DNA of 64,000 bases, taken from positions 824,273 through 888,272 of the forward strand of contig NZ_KE387027.1 in NCBI RefSeq assembly GCF_000430045.1, given 5' to 3'. The position numbers and the translations under genes were made by a program. Under the pieces are notes generated by a model. That model made no database searches. It worked only from the letters and a program-made list of their open reading frames with translations, and was not told where the DNA came from. Positions 50,243 to 59,053 of the stretch are shown piece by piece; the stretch's first letter is position 1; every line of letters begins with the position of its first letter. The DNA is from Calidithermus chliarophilus DSM 9957 (GTDB lineage Bacteria; Deinococcota; Deinococci; Deinococcales; Thermaceae).

Positions 50243-50558
50243 ATTGACGTGGTACAAAATGCATGTAGGCCGGTCTGGCCAGAGGTGCTCCAGGCAATCG
50301 GGGTGGGCGGAAACCCGCCTTAACCCTTTAAGTATGCCCCCCTTTCCGTCTTAAAAAGAGTAAAATGGGCCGCTGAAAGCCTTAGAATCCAGCTTTTCGT
50401 CGGCGCGGGCTCGGCTTACACTTTGCCACGTCACCAAGGAGAGGGATAACCGTGAAAGGCCTGAACTGTCATGTGCGGGTAAGAACTTTCCCCGCCCGTG
50501 TATATTCTTTAGGGGAGTTAACCCACACCTGACAGTGCTGCGTAAAAGGAGGCTCGTT
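50243..50558 (+). promoter_or_regulatory. 316-base leader/promoter region of livHMGF
   Basis: Non-repetitive and more AT-rich than the coding DNA, with no array. Possible -10 boxes are TACACT (50417-50422), TATATT (50501-50506) and TTAGAAT near 50382, but no matching -35 box is convincing. It contains a short open frame at 50452. The length, the many AT-rich hexamers and the small frame suggest regulated transcription of the permease operon. Confidence 0.45.
50452..50532 (+). CDS. possible 26-residue leader peptide upstream of livH
   Basis: GTG at 50452 follows AAGGAGAGG at about 7 bases, one of the better ribosome sites in the window. It encodes 26 residues (begins M-K-G-L-N-C-H-V-R-V) and stops at TGA 50530-50532, 26 bases before the livH start. 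It is basic, has a single cysteine and no run of Leu/Ile/Val codons, so classical attenuation is not obvious. It could be a translated leader or chance. Confidence 0.3.
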   Translation: MKGLNCHVRVRTFPARVYSLGELTHT

Positions 50559-51517
50559 TTGCTCGAAGGACTCTTAGCCCTGCTGCCCCAGGTGATCTTC
50601 GACGGATTGCTGCTGGGGTTTGTTTACGCCATGATCGCCCTGGGTTACACCATGGTCTACGGTGTGCTCGAGCTGATCAACTTTGCCCACTCGGAGATCT
50701 TCATGATCGGCGCAGTGGTGGGGGTGGAGGTCTTCCGCTACCTCGCCCCGGTGATCCCCAACGGCGTCGTGGTCCTGGTGCTCGCGCTGATCCTGGGGGC
50801 CATCATCTCCGGCGTGATGGCGATGATCGTGGAGCGGCTGGCCTACCGCCCGCTGCGCGCCCGCGGGACCACCAACCGGCTGGTCCCCCTCATCACGGCC
50901 ATCGGCGTCTCCTTCGTCCTGCAGGACCTGGTGCGCCTGGTGGAGGGCATCTGGCACAACGAGTTCAAGCTCCAGATGCGCCTGATCCCGCCCCTCGACG
51001 GCAACTTCACCTTCCTGACCGTCTTCATCCAGTACAAAGCCCTCATCCTGATCCTGGTCTCGCTGCTGATGCTCGTGGGGCTGAACTACCTCGTCAACCG
51101 CACCAAGCTGGGCACCGCCATCCGCGCCGTGGCGCAGGACATGAACACCGCCCGGTTGATGGGCATCAACCCCGACGTGATCATCTCCCGCACCTTCCTC
51201 ATCGGCGGGGCGCTGGGCGGGGTGGCCGGGGTGTTGTTCGCCGTGCAGTACAGCACCATCGACCCCTACGTGGGCTTCCTGCCGGGCCTCAAGGCCTTCA
51301 CCGCCGCCGTGCTGGGGGGGATCGGCAACATCACGGGGGCCATGGTGGGCGGGCTGGTGCTGGGGCAGATGGAGACCCTGGCGGGCACCTACCTGCCCAC
51401 GCTCACCGGGGGTAACTTCGGCACCGAGTACAAGGACGTGATCGCCTTCCTGATCCTGATCCTGCTGCTGCTCTTCCGCCCGCAGGGTCTGTTGGGTCAG
51501 GTGGTCAAGGAGAAGGT

Positions 51518-51521
<4 letters not shown>
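50559..51521 (+). CDS. livH: branched-chain amino acid ABC transporter permease LivH
   Basis: 320 residues, about eight helices. Family patterns: F-D-G-L-L-L-G-F-V-Y-A-M-I-A-L-G-Y-T-M-V-Y-G-V-L, N-F-A-H-S-E-I-F-M-I-G-A, the cytoplasmic loop T-A-I-R-A-V-A-Q-D-M-N-T-A-R-L-M-G-I and P-G-L-K-A-F-T-A-A-V-L-G-G-I-G. The start is the TTG at 50559, placed six bases after AAAAGGAGG; a GTG at 50535 would begin upstream of that ribosome site. It forms the channel with LivM. The stop overlaps the livM ATG (ATGA). Confidence 0.94.
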
Positions 51522-52887
<1,366 letters not shown>

Positions 52888-52891
<4 letters not shown>

Positions 52892-53694
52892 GCGCCACCG
52901 CAGTCGCCAGCGCCCTCGAGGTGCAGTCCGTCTCCAAGAGCTTCGGCGGGCTGAAGGCGGTCAACGACGTCAGCCTCACCGTCCGCCCGGGCGAGATCTT
53001 CTCGGTGATCGGGCCCAACGGGGCGGGGAAGACCACCTTCTTCAACCTGCTCACCGGCATCTACGAGCCCGACGAGGGGAGCGTGCGCTTCTTCGGCAAG
53101 GACATCACCGGGATGTCGCCCGACAAGGTCGCGGCGCAGGGCATCGGCCGCACCTTCCAGAACATCCGCCTCTTCGCCGCGATGACCGTGCTGGAGAACG
53201 TGCTCATCGGGCACCACATCCACACCCACAGCAGCTACCTCGACGCCATGCTGCGCACCCCGCGCCACCTCGAGGCCGAGCGCCGGGCCAAGGAGCGGGC
53301 CATGGAACTGCTCGACTACATGGGCCTAGCCCGCCGGGCGGGCGAGCTCGCCACCAGCCTGCCCTATGGCGAGCAGCGCCGCCTGGAGATCGCCCGGGCG
53401 CTGGCCTTGGAGCCCAAGCTGCTCTTCCTCGACGAGCCCGCCGCGGGCATGAACCCGCAGGAGACCGACCGGCTCAAGGAGGACGTGCGCCGCCTGCGCA
53501 AGGAGCTGGGGCTCACCATCGTGCTCATCGAGCACGACATGAGTATGGTCATGAGCATCTCCGACCGCATCGCCGTGCTCGAGTACGGCTCCAAGATCGC
53601 CGAGGGGCTGCCCGCGGAGATCCGCACCAACACCCGCGTGATCGAGGCCTACCTGGGCAAGGGGGCCGCCGGCCAGGCAGGAGGGCGTGCATGA
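52888..53694 (+). CDS. livG: branched-chain amino acid ABC transporter ATPase LivG
   Basis: 268 residues. Walker A G-P-N-G-A-G-K-T-T, the LivG-type signature L-P-Y-G-E-Q-R-R-L-E-I-A (in place of L-S-G-G-Q), Walker B L-L-F-L-D-E-P-A-A-G-M-N-P, and the switch histidine in I-E-H-D-M. The insertion between Walker A and the signature (T-H-S-S-Y-L-D-A-M-L) is typical of LivG. It hydrolyses ATP with LivF to drive uptake. Overlaps livM and livF by four bases (ATGA). Confidence 0.95.
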
Positions 53695-54404
53695 GCCTGC
53701 TCGAGCTGAAGAACATCCACACCTACTACGGCCACATCCACGCCCTCAAGGGCATCTCGCTCACGGTCAAGGAAGGGGAGATCGTGACCCTGATCGGGGC
53801 CAACGGGGCGGGCAAGAGCACCACGCTGCGCACCATCAGCGGCATGGTCAAGCCCCGCAGCGGCGAAGTGCTCTACCAGGGCAAACCCGTCCAGCGCGTG
53901 CCCGCCGAGCAGATTGTCTCGATGGGCATCGGCCACGTCCCCGAGGGGCGGCGCATCTTCCCCCGCCTGACCGTCGAGGAGAACCTCGAGATCGGCGCCT
54001 ACCTGCTCAACGACAAGAAGCTGGTCGAGGAGCGCAAGCAGATCGGCTTCCAGCTCTTCCCCCGCCTCTACGAGCGCCGCGCCCAGAAGGGCGGCACCCT
54101 CTCCGGCGGCGAGCAGCAGATGCTGGCCATCGCCCGTGCGCTGATGCAAGACCCCAAGCTGCTGCTGATGGACGAGCCCAGCATGGGCCTCGCCCCCGTG
54201 CTCGTGGACTTCATCTTCGAGACCATCCAGAACCTCAACAGGTCCGGCAAGACCATCCTGCTCGTCGAGCAGAACGCCCGCATCGCCCTGCAGATCGCCC
54301 ACCGCGGCTACGTGCTGCAGACCGGCGAGCTCACCCTCAGCGGCCCCGCCGCCGACCTCGCCGCCAAGCCCGAGGTGCAGGCAGCCTACCTGGGCGGTCA
54401 CTAA
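53691..54404 (+). CDS. livF: branched-chain amino acid ABC transporter ATPase LivF
   Basis: 237 residues. Walker A G-A-N-G-A-G-K-S-T, signature L-S-G-G-E-Q-Q-M-L-A-I-A, Walker B L-L-L-M-D-E-P-S-M-G-L-A-P, and H-V-P-E-G-R-R-I-F-P, which is diagnostic for LivF. Forms the ATPase pair with LivG. Last gene of the coupled livHMGF operon; a strong terminator follows about 20 bases later. Confidence 0.95.
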   Translation: MSLLELKNIHTYYGHIHALKGISLTVKEGEIVTLIGANGAGKSTTLRTISGMVKPRSGEVLYQGKPVQRVPAEQIVSMGIGHVPEGRRIFPRLTVEENLEIGAYLLNDKKLVEERKQIGFQLFPRLYERRAQKGGTLSGGEQQMLAIARALMQDPKLLLMDEPSMGLAPVLVDFIFETIQNLNRSGKTILLVEQNARIALQIAHRGYVLQTGELTLSGPAADLAAKPEVQAAYLGGH

Positions 54405-54426
54405 CGAGGTCGCCGATAACCGATAG

Positions 54427-54465
54427 CCGAGGGGCGACCCCGCGGGGTCGCCCCTCGGGTTTTTG
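54427..54465 (+). terminator. rho-independent terminator of livHMGF
   Basis: Fifteen-base perfect arms (54427-54441 and 54444-54458), followed by GTTTTT. A short CGATAGC-type repeat (about 54410-54428) touches its left arm. Confidence 0.85.
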
Positions 54466-54539
54466 GCCCCCATGCCCAGGCCTGCGCTCTCAGTTTCGAG
54501 AGCACAAGAGGGCGCTATTCCTATTGCTAACGTTGGGCA

Positions 54540-54590
54540 TCTAGCTATCAGCTATCGGCGTTCAGCGTTTGACGTTCGACAATTGACATC
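54540..54590 (-). repeat. short heptamer array
   Basis: CTAGCTATCAGCTATCGGC followed by GTTCAGC, GTTTGAC and GTTCGAC units at 7-base steps, between the livF terminator and the ABC-2 permease gene. Confidence 0.5.
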
Positions 54591-54596
54591 CCCGGC

Positions 54597-55376
54597 TCAG
54601 CTCGAGGCCGACGTGTAACTCCGCAGCGCCAGCCGCCAGAAGAAGCGCGAGAAGGCGAACAGGACCAGCATCAGGCCCAGCGCGACCAGCAGGGTGTTCA
54701 GGCTGGCCCGGCCCAGCGCGGCCTCGGCGGGTACGGTGGTGAGGAAGGCCACCGGAACGACGAAGCTGAAGAAGAGGCGGTACAGGGCGGGGAAGGCCTG
54801 GATGGGGTAGCGGCCGGCCTCGAGCAGCGAGCGCAGCACCTCGGTGGTGTTGCCCACCTTGACGAACCAGATGCTGGTGGTGCCCAGGATGAACCACAGC
54901 GCGTAGAGGATGAAGCCGGCCACCCCCAGGAAGGCCAGGCCGGCGAGGTGCTCCAAAGGCCCGAAGCCCAGCCGGAACCCGGCATAAAGCCACACGCCCA
55001 GCCCGAACAGCAGGTCGGGGAGGCCCCAGGGCGAGAGCATGCGGGTGGAGAGCCAGAATTGGCTATCGACGGGCTTGAGCAGCACGAAGTCGAGGGTGCC
55101 CTGCTGCACCTGCTGCACGATGCGGTTGAGGTTGGGCTGGAAGAGCGTCCCGGCCAGCCCTTGCAGCGCGGTGAAGGCGCCCAGCACCAGCAGGGCCTCC
55201 TCGAGCCGCCACCCCCCGGGGCGGTAGCCGCCCTGGTACAGCAGCGAGAGGCTGAACACGCTCCCCACCAGCAGCCCGATAGCGGAGAGCGTCGCCAGGA
55301 AGAAGTTCCCCCGGTACTCCAGCTCGGCCGCGATGGCGCTGCCCCAGAACTGCCTGAGCACCCGCAGATGGCGCAT
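54597..55376 (-). CDS. ABC-2 type transporter permease
   Basis: 259 residues, six predicted helices, of the ABC-2 permease type often encoded as unequal pairs with one ATPase. The first helix region is R-G-N-F-F-L-A-T-L-S-A-I-G-L-L-V-G-S-V-F. The cytoplasmic segment I-V-Q-Q-V-Q-Q-G-T-L-D-F-V-L-L-K-P-V-D (also found as Q-G-R-L-S-F-K-L-L-R-P-I-D in the permease encoded at 57964) is a family hallmark. The protein of equal length at 57964 and the ATPase at 61796 are its probable partners. TAGACT lies 7 bases before the ATG (leaderless type). Substrate unknown. Confidence 0.85.
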   Translation of the reverse strand: MRHLRVLRQFWGSAIAAELEYRGNFFLATLSAIGLLVGSVFSLSLLYQGGYRPGGWRLEEALLVLGAFTALQGLAGTLFQPNLNRIVQQVQQGTLDFVLLKPVDSQFWLSTRMLSPWGLPDLLFGLGVWLYAGFRLGFGPLEHLAGLAFLGVAGFILYALWFILGTTSIWFVKVGNTTEVLRSLLEAGRYPIQAFPALYRLFFSFVVPVAFLTTVPAEAALGRASLNTLLVALGLMLVLFAFSRFFWRLALRSYTSASS

Positions 55377-55383
55377 CGGCCGC

Positions 55384-55389
55384 AGTCTA
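55384..55389 (-). promoter_or_regulatory. -10 box (TAGACT), leaderless promoter of ABC-2 permease gene
   Basis: TAGACT on the minus strand, 7 bases before the ATG at 55376. Confidence 0.5.
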
Positions 55390-55440
55390 CTCCATCGGGG
55401 GCGTTGAATTTCGGGCTCAGGCTCTCCAAGCTGGAGGCCG

Positions 55441-56484
55441 ATGACCCCGCCCGACTCCGGCTTCGCCCGGCTTTCCCACCGGGCGCAGGTTCTGCGCCTG
55501 CGCCGGCTGGCCCGGGCCGCGCTCGAGCACTACGACCTCGAGGTGCGCCGCCTCGCCCTGCTCCAGCACAGCTACAACACCATCTTCCGGGTCTGGGCCG
55601 CCGACGGGCAGCGCTACGTGCTGCGGGTCAACCTGCCCGGGGTGCGCCGCCTCGAGCAGATCCGGGCCGAGATGGCCTGGCTGGCCGCGCTGCGCCGCGA
55701 CACCGGCCTCCAGGTCCCGAGGCCGGTGCCCAACCGCTCGGGCGAGCTCGTCACCACGGCCCACGCCCCCGGCGTGCCCGAGCCGCGCCACTGCGCCCTC
55801 TTCGGCTGGCTGAGCGGCCCGCTGCTGGCCGAGCGGCTCACGCCCGAAAACCTCGAGCAGCTCGGGGAGATCACCGCCCTCCTGCACCGGCACGCCCGCT
55901 CCTTCGCGCTGCCGCCGGGCGCCGGGCTCGACCCCCTGGACTGGCCGCGCTTCCACCTCGCCCCCTTCGCGCTGTTCGAGCCCGAGTACCGCCAGTGGAT
56001 GCCGCCCGCGCGGCGGCGCCTGTTCGAGATGGGCCTCGAGCACGTACGGCAGGGGCTCGAGCGCCTGTGGTCCTCGGGTGTGCCCATCCCGCTCCACGCC
56101 GACCTGCACCAGCTCAACCTCAAGCTCTGGCGCGGCCGGCTGGCCGTGCTCGACTTCGACGACTGCGCGCTGGGCTTCCCCGTGCAGGACATCGGGATCA
56201 CCCTCTACTACCTGAGCCGCCACCCCGAGTACCCCGCGCTGCGGGCGGCCCTCGAGCGCGGCTACCGCCGGGTGGGGGAGTGGCCCGAGACCGAGGCCGG
56301 CCAGGTCGAGACCCTGATCACCGGGCGGGCCATCCAGCTCGCCAACCTGGTGACGGTCTCGCCCAACCCCCAGTGGCGCAAGGCCGCGCCGGCCTTCCTC
56401 GAGCGCACCGAGGCCCGCCTGCGCGAGCACCTATCGCGTTTCCCACAAACACCCGCCGGGCCCGGCGGGTGTTTTACCCCGTAG
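55441..56484 (+). CDS. APH-family phosphotransferase
   Basis: 347 residues. N-lobe Q-H-S-Y-N-T-I-F-R-V-W-A and Y-V-L-R-V-N; catalytic loop L-H-A-D-L-H-Q-L-N-L-K; metal-binding L-D-F-D-D-C-A-L-G. The layout resembles the homoserine kinase/SrkA-like branch of the fold. Substrate unknown. GGAGG lies 4 bases before the ATG at 55441. The last nine or ten residues (T-P-A-G-P-G-G-C-F region) are encoded by the terminator palindrome at 56447-56474, so either translation runs through the hairpin or an earlier stop was lost. Confidence 0.85.
   Translation: MTPPDSGFARLSHRAQVLRLRRLARAALEHYDLEVRRLALLQHSYNTIFRVWAADGQRYVLRVNLPGVRRLEQIRAEMAWLAALRRDTGLQVPRPVPNRSGELVTTAHAPGVPEPRHCALFGWLSGPLLAERLTPENLEQLGEITALLHRHARSFALPPGAGLDPLDWPRFHLAPFALFEPEYRQWMPPARRRLFEMGLEHVRQGLERLWSSGVPIPLHADLHQLNLKLWRGRLAVLDFDDCALGFPVQDIGITLYYLSRHPEYPALRAALERGYRRVGEWPETEAGQVETLITGRAIQLANLVTVSPNPQWRKAAPAFLERTEARLREHLSRFPQTPAGPGGCFTP
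56447..56474. terminator. bidirectional terminator inside the end of a coding region
   Basis: 28-base perfect palindrome: AAACACCCGCCGGG and its complement. It has an A-run on the left and a TTTT run on the right, so it works for the kinase gene (+) and pdxH (-). It lies wholly within the kinase open frame, ahead of its stop at 56482. Confidence 0.8.
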
Positions 56485-56504
56485 GGGTATTCGTGGGAAC
56501 CGCT

Positions 56505-57140
56505 CTAGGGCGCTAAGCGCTCGATCCGCCAGCCCTCGCCGGGCTCGAGGCGGTAGGCGAAGCGGTCGTGCAGGCGGTTCTTGCGGCCCTGCCAGAACTC
56601 GAAGTAGTCGGGCTCGAGGCGGTAGCCGCCCCAGTGCTCGGGCCGGGGGATGCGCTCGGGGTACTGGCGCGTGAGCTCGGCGATGCGCTCCATGAGCCAC
56701 TCGCGCGAGGGGATGGGCTCGCTTTGCGGGCTGCTGGCGGAGCCGGCCTGGCTTTCATAGGGGCGGCTGGCGAAGTAGGCGTCGGAGAGCTCGGGCTCCA
56801 GCCGGTGTACCCGGCCCTCGACCCGCACCTGGCGCTCGAGCTCGGGCCACCAGAAGTTCAGGGCGGCGTAGGGGTTGTGCTCCAGGTCGCGCCCTTTGCG
56901 GCTGCGGTAGTTGGTGTAGAACACCAGCCCCGCCGGGGAGTGGCCGCGCAGCAGCACCACCCGGCTGCTGGGGCGCCCGTCCGGCCCGACCGTGGAGAGG
57001 GTCATGCCGTGGGGCTCCTTGAGCCGGGCGTCGAGGGCGGCCTCGAGCCACTGCCCGAACTCGACGAAGGGGTCTTGGGAGAGGTCGGAGAGCTCGAGGC
57101 TGCCCTTGGTGTACTCGTAGCGCAATCTCTCGATGTCCAC
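56505..57140 (-). CDS. pdxH: pyridoxamine/pyridoxine 5'-phosphate oxidase
   Basis: 211 residues, the usual length. It oxidises PNP or PMP to the coenzyme PLP using FMN and oxygen. Landmarks: L-R-Y-E-Y-T-K-G near the start, M-T-L-S-T-V-G-P-D-G-R-P-S-S-R-V-V-L-L, F-Y-T-N-Y-R-S-R-K-G, F-W-W-P-E-L-E-R-Q-V-R-V-E-G, and the C-terminal R-L-H-D-R-F. The GTG at 57140 is chosen on family length. TAAATT lies 7 bases upstream, a leaderless pattern. The minus-strand transcript ends at the palindrome at 56447. Confidence 0.95.
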   Translation of the reverse strand: MDIERLRYEYTKGSLELSDLSQDPFVEFGQWLEAALDARLKEPHGMTLSTVGPDGRPSSRVVLLRGHSPAGLVFYTNYRSRKGRDLEHNPYAALNFWWPELERQVRVEGRVHRLEPELSDAYFASRPYESQAGSASSPQSEPIPSREWLMERIAELTRQYPERIPRPEHWGGYRLEPDYFEFWQGRKNRLHDRFAYRLEPGEGWRIERLAP

Positions 57141-57147
57141 GAGAGGC

Positions 57148-57153
57148 AATTTA
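57148..57153 (-). promoter_or_regulatory. -10 box (TAAATT), leaderless promoter of pdxH
   Basis: TAAATT on the minus strand, 7 bases before the GTG at 57140. It supports GTG as the start. Confidence 0.5.
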
Positions 57154-57184
57154 CCGCCCTGGCACGGGTACGATTTTCCCCGCA

Positions 57185-57964
57185 CTAAGCCCCCATCCCC
57201 GAGAACTGCTTGAGGCCCCTGCGCCACAGCCAGCGGTTGAGGACCAGGAAAACCACCCCCCACGCGCCCAGCACCACGAATCCCTGAACCAGGTCCACCG
57301 GGATGCCCGCCAGGATGGAGGCCGGGAAGTAGACGAGGTAGGGGAAGGGCGTGAGGAAGGCGATCTGCCGCACGACCTCGGGGAATACGTCCAGCGGAGC
57401 GATGAGGCCCGAGAGGAAGAGGTAGAGGATGAACCAGCCCTCCTCGACGGCGGCCGCCCGCTCGATCCAGAAGGACAGCAGCGCGAAGGTGTACTGCATC
57501 AGGAAGCGCAGCATGAACGCGGCGAGCGCCGTAAAAATACCCAGCAGCAGGTCGCCCCACTCCGGCGCGAAGCGGGCCGGGGGGTAGATCAGCACGAACA
57601 GCGCCACCAGCATGACCGCGAAGGGAAAACGGGTGATCCGCTCGGCCAGGTGAGCCATCAGGTGTTCCCAGTAGGGGTCGATGGGCCGCAGTAGCTTGAA
57701 GGACAGCCGCCCCTGCACCACGTCCTGCTCGAACTCCCAGATCACCCACACCACGCTGAGCTGCCGCACGACGAACACGCACAGGAAGTAGCGGGCCATC
57801 TCCTGCGAGCTCAGCGCGAAGGTCCCGCCCTCGGCGGCCTGCGTCCACACGCCCATCAGGATCAGGGGCAGCGCCGTCGCCAGCGCCCACAAGAACACCT
57901 CGGCGCGGTACTCGAGCATCAGCGCGATCTGGGCCTGGAGGAGGGCTTTGAGTTTGCGCGTCAT
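57185..57964 (-). CDS. ABC-2 type transporter permease (second)
   Basis: 259 residues from the ATG at 57964, the same length as the permease at 55376. Six helices; Y-R-A-E-V-F-L-W-A-L-A-T-A-L-P-L-I-L-M-G-V-W is the first. The hallmark cytoplasmic segment Q-G-R-L-S-F-K-L-L-R-P-I-D-P is present. It is the likely second half of an ABC-2 exporter with the ATPase encoded at 61796. Two ATGs are possible (57973, 57964). TACGAT sits 7 bases before the second, so 57964 is preferred. Confidence 0.85.
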   Translation of the reverse strand: MTRKLKALLQAQIALMLEYRAEVFLWALATALPLILMGVWTQAAEGGTFALSSQEMARYFLCVFVVRQLSVVWVIWEFEQDVVQGRLSFKLLRPIDPYWEHLMAHLAERITRFPFAVMLVALFVLIYPPARFAPEWGDLLLGIFTALAAFMLRFLMQYTFALLSFWIERAAAVEEGWFILYLFLSGLIAPLDVFPEVVRQIAFLTPFPYLVYFPASILAGIPVDLVQGFVVLGAWGVVFLVLNRWLWRRGLKQFSGMGA

Positions 57965-57971
57965 TGTGGTC

Positions 57972-57977
57972 ATCGTA
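57972..57977 (-). promoter_or_regulatory. -10 box (TACGAT), leaderless promoter of second ABC-2 permease gene
   Basis: TACGAT on the minus strand, 7 bases before the ATG at 57964. Confidence 0.45.
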
Positions 57978-57979
57978 TC

Positions 57980-58165
57980 GTCGAGGGGGGGTGGGGTGTC
58001 GAGGGGGGATAGCGGGGCGCGGGTCGTGCGTCCTGCGCCCGGCGTCGTACGTCGTACGCCAAACGCAAGACGCCAAACGCAAGACGCAAGACGCCAAACG
58101 CAAGACGCAAAACGCAAGACGCCAAACGCAAGACGCCTTGGCCCTCGGCCCTGCACCCTCGACGC
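57980..58165 (+). repeat. heptamer array, forward orientation, between divergent genes
   Basis: GGATAGC, then CGTCCTG/CGTCGTACGTCGTACG, then about twelve CAAGACG/CAAACGC/CAAAACG units in phase, ending in a TTGGCCCTCGG-type CCCTCGA block. Confidence 0.85.
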
Positions 58166-58226
58166 AGCCCGGGGGTGCTTGCGCCCCTCCACTCGTCGGT
58201 GGACAGCGGTTTTGCCCTTGAGGAAC

Positions 58227-58232
58227 TATCAT
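58227..58232 (+). promoter_or_regulatory. -10 box (TATCAT), leaderless promoter
   Basis: TATCAT 7 bases before the ATG at 58240. Confidence 0.5.
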
Positions 58233-58239
58233 TAGGCCC

Positions 58240-58854
58240 ATGCGGCAGTGGATCCGGAATTATTACGCCAGGGCTCTGGCGCGGCCGGGCATTCCCTGGC
58301 TGGTGGTGCTGGGGGCGTGCGTGCTCGAGGCCCTCGCCTTCGGGCTGATGACGCGGCAGTTTTACCTGGCTCTGCCGGGTGGGCAGGGCGAGGTTTTCCG
58401 CCAGGTCTTCGGCGAATTCCTGGCGCGGGTGGTCACCTTCGCCTGGGTGCCGCTCGTCTTCATGTTCGTCGCGGGCTTCGACAACAAGCCCTTCGCGGTC
58501 TTCGCCCACAGCAGCCGCCTGTTCCTGGCCTTCGCCGCGCTCATGCTGCTGTGGGCGTGGCTTTTCCCCGTTCCCATCACCTGGCCGCTCGACCCCGACC
58601 GCAAGGCCTCGCTCATCACCTTCGACGAGAATTACCGCCATCTCGTCAGCAGCCCCGGCTACCTCGCGTTCCGCCTGGGCGTGCCGCTGGTGATGCTCGC
58701 GCAGGTGTTCTCGAGCTACATCGGCCTGCAAGTCGCCGGAGCCTACGCCAACAACGCCCGCTGGGCCGTGATCGTCACGGCAGCCGTGATCGTGGTGAGC
58801 GTGCTGATCAGCCCGCAGCAGAACCCCTTCGGGCCGGAGTTCTGGGGGTCGTGA
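58240..58854 (+). CDS. multi-helix membrane protein, unknown function
   Basis: 204 residues with about five helices (L-V-V-L-G-A-C-V-L-E-A-L-A-F-G-L; V-P-L-V-F-M-F-V-A-G-F; F-L-A-F-A-A-L-M-L-L-W-A-W-L-F; L-V-M-L-A-Q-V-F-S-S-Y-I-G; A-V-I-V-T-A-A-V-I-V-V-S-V-L-I). A polar loop, P-L-D-P-D-R-K-A-S-L-I-T-F-D-E-N-Y, lies between the third and fourth. I do not recognise the family. It sits between ABC-2 exporter parts on the opposite strand, which does not by itself imply a shared role. Confidence 0.7.
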   Translation: MRQWIRNYYARALARPGIPWLVVLGACVLEALAFGLMTRQFYLALPGGQGEVFRQVFGEFLARVVTFAWVPLVFMFVAGFDNKPFAVFAHSSRLFLAFAALMLLWAWLFPVPITWPLDPDRKASLITFDENYRHLVSSPGYLAFRLGVPLVMLAQVFSSYIGLQVAGAYANNARWAVIVTAAVIVVSVLISPQQNPFGPEFWGS

Positions 58855-58861
58855 GGGGGGA

Positions 58862-59045
58862 AGCGGGCAGCCGTCAGCCGCCAGCGGGAGGCTAGTGGCC
58901 CGTGGTGTGTGGGAATATCCCCCCTGCCCCCCTTGCTAAGGGGGGCGAAGAAGGGGCGTCTTGCGTACGACGTAGGACGTACGACGTACGACCCAGAAGT
59001 ACGACCCATGCCCGGCGTCCGGCTACCGGCTATCAGCTATCGACA
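58862..59045 (-). repeat. heptamer array with 19-base hairpin, reverse orientation, between convergent genes
   Basis: CAGCCGT/CAGCCGC, GTGGCCC, hairpin element, GCGTCTTGCG, CGTACGACGTAGGACG, CGTACGACGTACGACC, then CCGGCTA/TCAGCTA/TCGA units. Confidence 0.8.
58927..58945 (-). repeat. 19-base hairpin, fourth copy (inverted)
   Basis: Exact reverse complement of the 9131 copy. The adjoining C-block/G-block element is shortened here. Confidence 0.85.
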
Positions 59046-59053
59046 CCCCACCA

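Noticed and set aside
57971-57973. ATG at 57973 as start of the second ABC-2 permease
   Set aside because: It overlaps the TACGAT box that fits the leaderless rule for the ATG at 57964, and has no ribosome site.
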